In this document: positions 59,876 to 64,000 of the stretch, piece after piece
How the letters are laid out: every line of letters begins with the position of its first letter
Numbering within the stretch: the stretch's first letter is position 1
Source of the DNA: Nitrosopumilus sp. K4
Lineage (GTDB): Archaea; Thermoproteota; Nitrososphaeria; Nitrososphaerales; Nitrosopumilaceae
Assembly: GCF_018128925.1 (NCBI RefSeq)
Contig: NZ_CP067007.1
Span: 908,164 to 972,163 of the forward strand
DNA length: 64,000 nucleotides
Reading direction: 5' to 3'
Translations under genes and position numbers: made by a program
Notes under the pieces: model-generated
Databases searched by the model: none
The model's input: the letters and a program-made list of their open reading frames with translations, nothing else
What the model was told of the DNA's origin: nothing

Positions 59876-60856
59876 ATGTCATTCCCTACAAGACGTCTGC
59901 GCAGATTAAGGACATCAGCAAAGATGAGAGAACTAGTCCAAGAAACGAATCTCTCACCCAGAGACTTTATCTGCCCAGTATTTGTTCAAGAGGATCTTAA
60001 AACAAGAATCAAGGTAGAATCAATGTCTGAAATTGAAAGATTGCCTTTAGAAGACATCAACGATGAAGTAGAAACTATTTCGGATCTAGGGATCCCAGCA
60101 ATCATGTTATTTGGCATTCCCTCTAACAAAGATGAAGCAGGCTCATCAGCATTTGACGATAACGGAATTGTGCAAAAGGCGATTGCGCAAATTAGAAAGA
60201 ATTTTGGAGACAAAATAGTAATCATGGCAGATGTATGTTTGTGTCAATTTACATCAACAGGTCATTGTGGAATTATTCAAGGAAATAAAATAGATAACGA
60301 TACAAGTTTAGAAACATTAGCAAAAACTGCGGTAAGTCAAGCAAAAGCTGGAGTAGATACAGTGTCGCCTTCGGCAATGATGGACGGGCAAGTGGCTGCA
60401 ATCAGAAAGGCCCTAGATGATGAAGGGTTTACAGACGTTTCAATAATGTCTCATTCTGCAAAGCATCGTTCCTCATTTTACTCGCCATTTAGAGACGCAG
60501 CTGAATGCGCACCAAAATTCGGAGATAGAAAAACATACCAGGTTCCATTTACAAATGCAAGAGAAGCTATGATGGAAGTGGAGACAGACATCAATGAAGG
60601 AGTAGACATTGTGATGATAAAACCAGCATTATCATATCTGGATTTGATTGCAGAAACTAGAAAAAGATTCAATGTGCCAGTTGCAGCATATAGTGTGTCA
60701 GGAGAATATGCACTTGTAAAGGGGGCAGCAACTCAAGGATGGGTTAATGAAAAAGACATTACAGAAGAAATTTTGTATTCAATAAAAAGAGCAGGAGCAG
60801 ACATGATTGTCACATATTTTGCAAAATCTGCCGCAAGATTCCTTCAAGAGTCATGA
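59876..60856 (+). CDS. hemB: Porphobilinogen synthase (ALA dehydratase)
   Basis: Condenses two 5-aminolevulinates. Starting at ATG 59876 gives 326 residues; the TTG two codons upstream is less likely because a gaagga ribosome site lies before the ATG. The zinc-binding triple Cys motif is DVCLCQFTSTGHCG. Catalytic Lys residues are in SHSAKHRSSFYSPFRDAA and VMIKPALSYLD. The hemL gene is not present in the window; a small gene with ATGA overlap follows. Confidence 0.95.
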   Translation: MSFPTRRLRRLRTSAKMRELVQETNLSPRDFICPVFVQEDLKTRIKVESMSEIERLPLEDINDEVETISDLGIPAIMLFGIPSNKDEAGSSAFDDNGIVQKAIAQIRKNFGDKIVIMADVCLCQFTSTGHCGIIQGNKIDNDTSLETLAKTAVSQAKAGVDTVSPSAMMDGQVAAIRKALDDEGFTDVSIMSHSAKHRSSFYSPFRDAAECAPKFGDRKTYQVPFTNAREAMMEVETDINEGVDIVMIKPALSYLDLIAETRKRFNVPVAAYSVSGEYALVKGAATQGWVNEKDITEEILYSIKRAGADMIVTYFAKSAARFLQES

Positions 60857-61164
60857 GAAACGACGAGAGATTTGAAATAGAAAGAGCATTCGACTTATTG
60901 CCTCATGTTATAGGTTGTAGCTGGGCATCAATTTGGTTTCGAATGAACAAAATCAAAAAACCATCTAGAGAAGAATTTCGAGAGAAGACTATAGAATATT
61001 TTAAGATGATAGACCCAGTTTTTCAGTCATACCCAAAAGAAGAACAATTTGAGGCAATTCAAAAATACATTGACATCAGATCCAGTGAAGAAATAAAGAA
61101 AATTCAAGAGGGACTCAACAAAGAAGTTGAAAAAAGATATGACAGGTATGTAGATTATGGATAA
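60853..61164 (+). CDS. Small protein following hemB, function unknown
   Basis: A 103-residue protein, mostly helical and charged, with one aromatic/Cys segment (LPHVIGCSWASIWFRMNK). It overlaps hemB by 4 bases (ATGA), so it is likely translated from the heme operon transcript. No known family recognised. A role in tetrapyrrole supply is possible from context only. Confidence 0.62.
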   Translation: MRNDERFEIERAFDLLPHVIGCSWASIWFRMNKIKKPSREEFREKTIEYFKMIDPVFQSYPKEEQFEAIQKYIDIRSSEEIKKIQEGLNKEVEKRYDRYVDYG

Positions 61165-61189
61165 AATTCAAAAAGAAAAATTAGAAGGG

Positions 61190-62092
61190 TCACTGAATAT
61201 TCAATGGAATATTGACGCTCCCATAAGGCTCTGAGATCCTAAAGACATAATCTTTTGAAGGATCATAGATGAATTGTGTTCCACCATATCCAATGTTAGG
61301 ACCAAACAACATGTTGAAGATTGCAGATTCTCCAGATTGCAAAACAATTTGTCCGTTTGTAAAGTCCATTCCAGAGTATTTGAATGCCTTTTCACCATTC
61401 CAAACATCATAATTGCAAACTGCAGGACCAGTACACATCATAGAGACATTGTCTGATGAACCATTGTTTTCAGCTAAAATCCTGACAGAAAGAATTGCTT
61501 GACCGGATTCGGTAATTTCAAATGAATTGCCTTCAGTTCCAAGTCCTGGCCAATAATAGGTAACAGGACCTGCTTGGAATGATTGACCGTTTTTCTTTAT
61601 GCTGTAAGCTTCAATTTGGTGCTTTGCTGCTTTTTCACAGTTTAGTCGCGGATATGCTTTTACAATTTCAGCGCATCTCTCTAGTTCGGCTTCCAGTACT
61701 GCTAATTTAGAATCATCAGTTGTTTTCATAGGAGTTTCAGACATTTGTTGCGATACAGGAACAGAAATTATCCCAGTCTTGATTAAATGTTGAATGCCAT
61801 TAACAAATTCACCATCAGATATTGTTCCATCAGCCCACCAGCCTGCGTTATTTTTTACCCAAGCAGGTACACCTTCAGACTTTTCAGCAGAAACAGATGT
61901 CATAGGAACTACAATTATACCATCTTTGATAAGGAATTGAATTCCCTGAATAAATTCTGATTCGGAGATAGTTCCATCAGCCCACCAGCCTGCGTTATTT
62001 TTTACCCAAGCAGGTACACCTTCTGCAGTTGCAAAAGAGGTAATTGAGCCAACCAGCAGAATTGCGGTGATTGCAGTTATTTCGGGTTTCAT
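61190..62092 (-). CDS. Secreted protein with WVKNNAGWW repeats
   Basis: Starting at ATG 62090-62092 gives 300 residues with a signal peptide (MKPEITAITAILLVGSITSFATA). Two copies of a ~35-residue motif follow: EGVPAWVKNNAGWWADGTIS then EFIQGIQFLIKDGII or EFVNGIQHLIKTGII. This repeat is widespread in thaumarchaeal exported proteins. A coiled linker and a beta-rich C-terminal domain (about 150-300) with four Cys come after. It probably sits on the cell surface; the ligand is unknown. A TATA-like box (reverse strand, 62111-62121) precedes it. Confidence 0.78.
   Translation of the reverse strand: MKPEITAITAILLVGSITSFATAEGVPAWVKNNAGWWADGTISESEFIQGIQFLIKDGIIVVPMTSVSAEKSEGVPAWVKNNAGWWADGTISDGEFVNGIQHLIKTGIISVPVSQQMSETPMKTTDDSKLAVLEAELERCAEIVKAYPRLNCEKAAKHQIEAYSIKKNGQSFQAGPVTYYWPGLGTEGNSFEITESGQAILSVRILAENNGSSDNVSMMCTGPAVCNYDVWNGEKAFKYSGMDFTNGQIVLQSGESAIFNMLFGPNIGYGGTQFIYDPSKDYVFRISEPYGSVNIPLNIQ
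61826..61873. repeat. Direct repeat in the WVKNNAGWW gene, copy 1
   Basis: A nucleotide stretch of about 48 bases at 61826-61873 recurs at 61974-62021, coding for the WVKNNAGWWADGT motif. The two appear identical, more than the protein repeat itself demands, suggesting recent copying or conversion. Confidence 0.7.
61974..62021. repeat. Direct repeat in the WVKNNAGWW gene, copy 2
   Basis: The second copy of the repeat described at 61826. Its flanks diverge, showing that only the motif-coding stretch is kept identical. Confidence 0.7.
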
Positions 62093-62227
62093 TGATGTTT
62101 TTCTCAATTCATGATATATAAGATGGTGCTAACTTTTTTTCTAGTGCCAAATTTGCACATATAACATCTAGTGGTAAATAATTTTTTTCTCGTTTGGCTT
62201 TTTAAATTATCAGAGAGGATTTTTCAG

Positions 62228-62776
62228 ATGAGCAAAAATCAAGACAGACAGAATAGAAGAAACATTATGATTTCTGAAGAAGATGTAAAACAATATGTCT
62301 TTGAGCGATTTAACGATGTAAAAAGAACTAAAAAGATCAAAGACTTGGCAAGTTTTCAAGCAATGAACAAGTACATGATAATGGTTCATGGTCAAGAAGA
62401 ATTAAAAAAATTGGGCAATATTGTTGCCAATCACAAAAAAATTCCATTTGAAGAAATTCTAGAAAAATATGAAAGACATCTCAAAAGAGCATTTGAGAAA
62501 CATCCTACAACAAAAATGCACATTAATGTAATGATGCACATATTTGGATACTTTTCAAAAGATTTTAGCCAACATGAAAAAGAAATTTTTCTGAAATTAC
62601 TTGAGAAATACAGAAATGAAAAGATCACCATAGGAAATATGTTATCAAAAATTAATCCAATAATTTTTAGATTTAACAACACATATCTTGCCAGTCAAAC
62701 CTATTTTCTACTTTATTCTGATACACAATCTGAAATTCTTTTGCAAATGTTTCAGACAGACAAACAAAATCCATGA
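62228..62776 (+). CDS. DUF1722 (YbgA) family protein
   Basis: A 182-residue protein when started at ATG 62228 (MSKNQDRQNRRN); the frame start at 62171 adds 19 hydrophobic residues from the promoter region. The DUF1722 pattern is clear: KYMIMVHGQEELKKLGNIVANHKK, the MHINVMMHIFGYFS segment and TYLASQTYFL near the end. In bacteria DUF1722 is often fused to DUF523; here it stands alone. Function unknown, with possible links to nucleotide or sulfur metabolism in some reports. Confidence 0.82.
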   Translation: MSKNQDRQNRRNIMISEEDVKQYVFERFNDVKRTKKIKDLASFQAMNKYMIMVHGQEELKKLGNIVANHKKIPFEEILEKYERHLKRAFEKHPTTKMHINVMMHIFGYFSKDFSQHEKEIFLKLLEKYRNEKITIGNMLSKINPIIFRFNNTYLASQTYFLLYSDTQSEILLQMFQTDKQNP

Positions 62777-62787
62777 GTAATCAATTT

Positions 62788-64000
62788 TCAAATAGGTGTT
62801 CCTTTGTATTGATAATCAATTACTTTATGAAATGTGTTATGAGATGCAATTATTGCAATTGCTGCAATTGCAGTTCCAACAAAGTTTCGTATAGTAATTG
62901 CATAGTTTGGAATGTCAGATATCAGAGTAGTACTAAAAACAAAATAAAAATTATCAAATAACCAAAACGCCATAGTTATCCAAGAAAGCACACCTCCAAT
63001 GAGATAACCAAGACGAGTCTTATTTTTGACAAATATGATTGCAGAAAGTATTGCAATGTACCAAACCACACTTGCAAAAATCCATGCAGGTTCATATACA
63101 CTGGGCCTATCATCTAGCCAATAATACGTAGATCCTATTACAGCCATGGCTACAAGGGACACCATCAATAGTTTCTGATTTATCTGAAATCCTGTTTTTT
63201 CATGCTTTAGTTCAACAGGAGGGGGATTTTGCTGCATTTCTTTAGTTGCAATGTCAATAGATTCTCGAACAGATTTTAACCGAATGGGAATGATTTTGGT
63301 GATAGAATCATCTGTTACAACAGTATCATGAACTAGACTGTCAATCAAGGGCCGTGCAAGAGATGCCTTTACAGGAGTAATCAGATCAACCCAATAAGAT
63401 GAAAGGCGGGTTGTCAGAAATGGAATTTGAATAATGAATAGATTTTTGTTCAAATATGCTGCATAAACACGCATTAACTCTTCATAAGTCATTTTGTCAG
63501 GACCACCAATTTCATAAATTTTCCCTGCAGTTTCATCATGTTCCATACATCCAACTAGATAAGACACTACATCATCAACTGCAATTGGTTGAGCCATAGA
63601 TTTTACCCACGAAGGTGTAACCATGATTCGTAATCGTTCTACCAGATATCTCAACATGGCATAAGAGCCACCTTTTGCACCAATGATTAGCGATGCACGT
63701 AACTCAGTAACAGGAATGTTACCGGAAGATAAGATCTCACCAACTTGTTTTCTACTTTGCATGTGAGGTGATAAACCCAAACTATCATTTACTAATCCAC
63801 CAAGATAGATAATTCTCTTAACACCTGCATCAGTAGCAGCCTTAAGAAAATTTTTGGCTTGGAGTTTTTCACGAGAAGTAAATTCTTTCCATTGTTCTTT
63901 GCTACCTTCCATTGAATGAAGCAGATAATATGCAGTTTCAATTCCCGTCATTGCTTTTTTTAGCTGTTCAACATCAAAAACATCTACTTGAACATACTTT
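62788..64000 (-). CDS. NmrA-like SDR with a C-terminal membrane domain (5' end outside the window)
   Basis: The frame stays open from the ATG at 63951 to base 64000, reading KYVQVDVFDVEQLKKA before the ATG, so the true start lies beyond the right edge. The N-terminal part is an extended/atypical short-chain dehydrogenase (NmrA-like): YLLHSM, KRIIYLGG, a PVTELRASLIIGAKG segment and YEIGGPDKMTYEEL. From about residue 265 it has four membrane helices ending at the C-terminus. The product may bind NAD(P) and act at the membrane on a lipid or quinone substrate, but no substrate is evident. Confidence 0.82.
   Translation of the reverse strand, partial: KYVQVDVFDVEQLKKAMTGIETAYYLLHSMEGSKEQWKEFTSREKLQAKNFLKAATDAGVKRIIYLGGLVNDSLGLSPHMQSRKQVGEILSSGNIPVTELRASLIIGAKGGSYAMLRYLVERLRIMVTPSWVKSMAQPIAVDDVVSYLVGCMEHDETAGKIYEIGGPDKMTYEELMRVYAAYLNKNLFIIQIPFLTTRLSSYWVDLITPVKASLARPLIDSLVHDTVVTDDSITKIIPIRLKSVRESIDIATKEMQQNPPPVELKHEKTGFQINQKLLMVSLVAMAVIGSTYYWLDDRPSVYEPAWIFASVVWYIAILSAIIFVKNKTRLGYLIGGVLSWITMAFWLFDNFYFVFSTTLISDIPNYAITIRNFVGTAIAAIAIIASHNTFHKVIDYQYKGTPI

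Overview
The window is AT-rich archaeal DNA that looks like an ammonia-oxidising thaumarchaeote (Nitrososphaerota), most like Nitrosopumilus. This rests on gene content. Archaeal or eukaryote-like information genes are present (TFB, aIF1A, aIF5A, SRP54 and SRP19, S8e, S24e, S27ae, Gar1, Pus10, Dph6). The archaeal shikimate route, the siroheme-dependent heme route with a fused AhbA-AhbB, ThiD-ThiN, ScpA/ScpB, a cupredoxin and the secreted WVKNNAGWW repeat are also typical of this group. Genes are dense, many start with GTG or TTG, and TATA-like boxes often lie about 25-30 nt upstream of the start codon, as expected for leaderless mRNAs. There is no rRNA, CRISPR array or intact mobile element.

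Layout. 1-8.6 kb: accessory and housekeeping genes (partial Nramp-like transporter, Tag glycosylase, dienelactone hydrolase, PAC2 protein, DUF1724-type regulator, cupredoxin, DUF302 protein, DUF4242-histidine kinase fusion). 8.7-11.7 kb: a large secreted PKD/thrombospondin-3 protein, an integrase remnant and tRNA-Arg(GCG). 11.7-17.1 kb: methyltransferase, aquaporin, peroxiredoxin, two recently duplicated coiled-coil/Pro-Ala-Lys proteins and small zinc proteins. 17.2-19.7 kb: menaquinone genes (UbiD family, MqnC). 19.9-29.5 kb: an almost unbroken aromatic amino acid operon: ADH synthase, DHQ synthase II, aroD, aroE, aroK, aroA, a GC-rich structured spacer, aroC, a chorismate mutase-aminotransferase fusion, tyrA and a Nudix gene. 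29.5-32.9 kb: thiamine genes thiC and thiDN with small zinc proteins. 32.9-37.6 kb: sugar nucleotide genes (nucleotidyltransferase, Gna1-like acetyltransferase, GalT-like) and apgM.

37.6-44.2 kb: translation and protein targeting (S24e, S27ae, Pus10, SRP54, Dph6, aIF5A), plus two paralogues of a small thaumarchaeal family, one carrying a histone-H1-like repeat tail. 44.2-46.2 kb: a small accessory island with an ApeA-like HEPN gene and an unknown gene. 46.2-53.6 kb: intron-bearing tRNA-Tyr, CspA, aIF1A, Lrp and receiver-domain regulators, a zinc alcohol dehydrogenase, scpAB and S8e-SRP19-Gar1-TFB. 53.6-61.2 kb: SufC, a chlorite-dismutase-like protein, an aldo/keto reductase, then heme genes (ahbAB, precorrin-2 dehydrogenase, hemA, hemB). 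61.2-64 kb: secreted repeat protein, DUF1722 protein and a partial NmrA-like SDR fused to a membrane domain.

Best candidates for something undescribed: the GC-rich foldable element between aroA and aroC; the HEPN island with its TTCTACT motif cluster; the protein family with an H1-like tail; and the duplicated family with a repeated GTLPKGF tail and a VTGYT internal repeat. Each is an inference from sequence alone.
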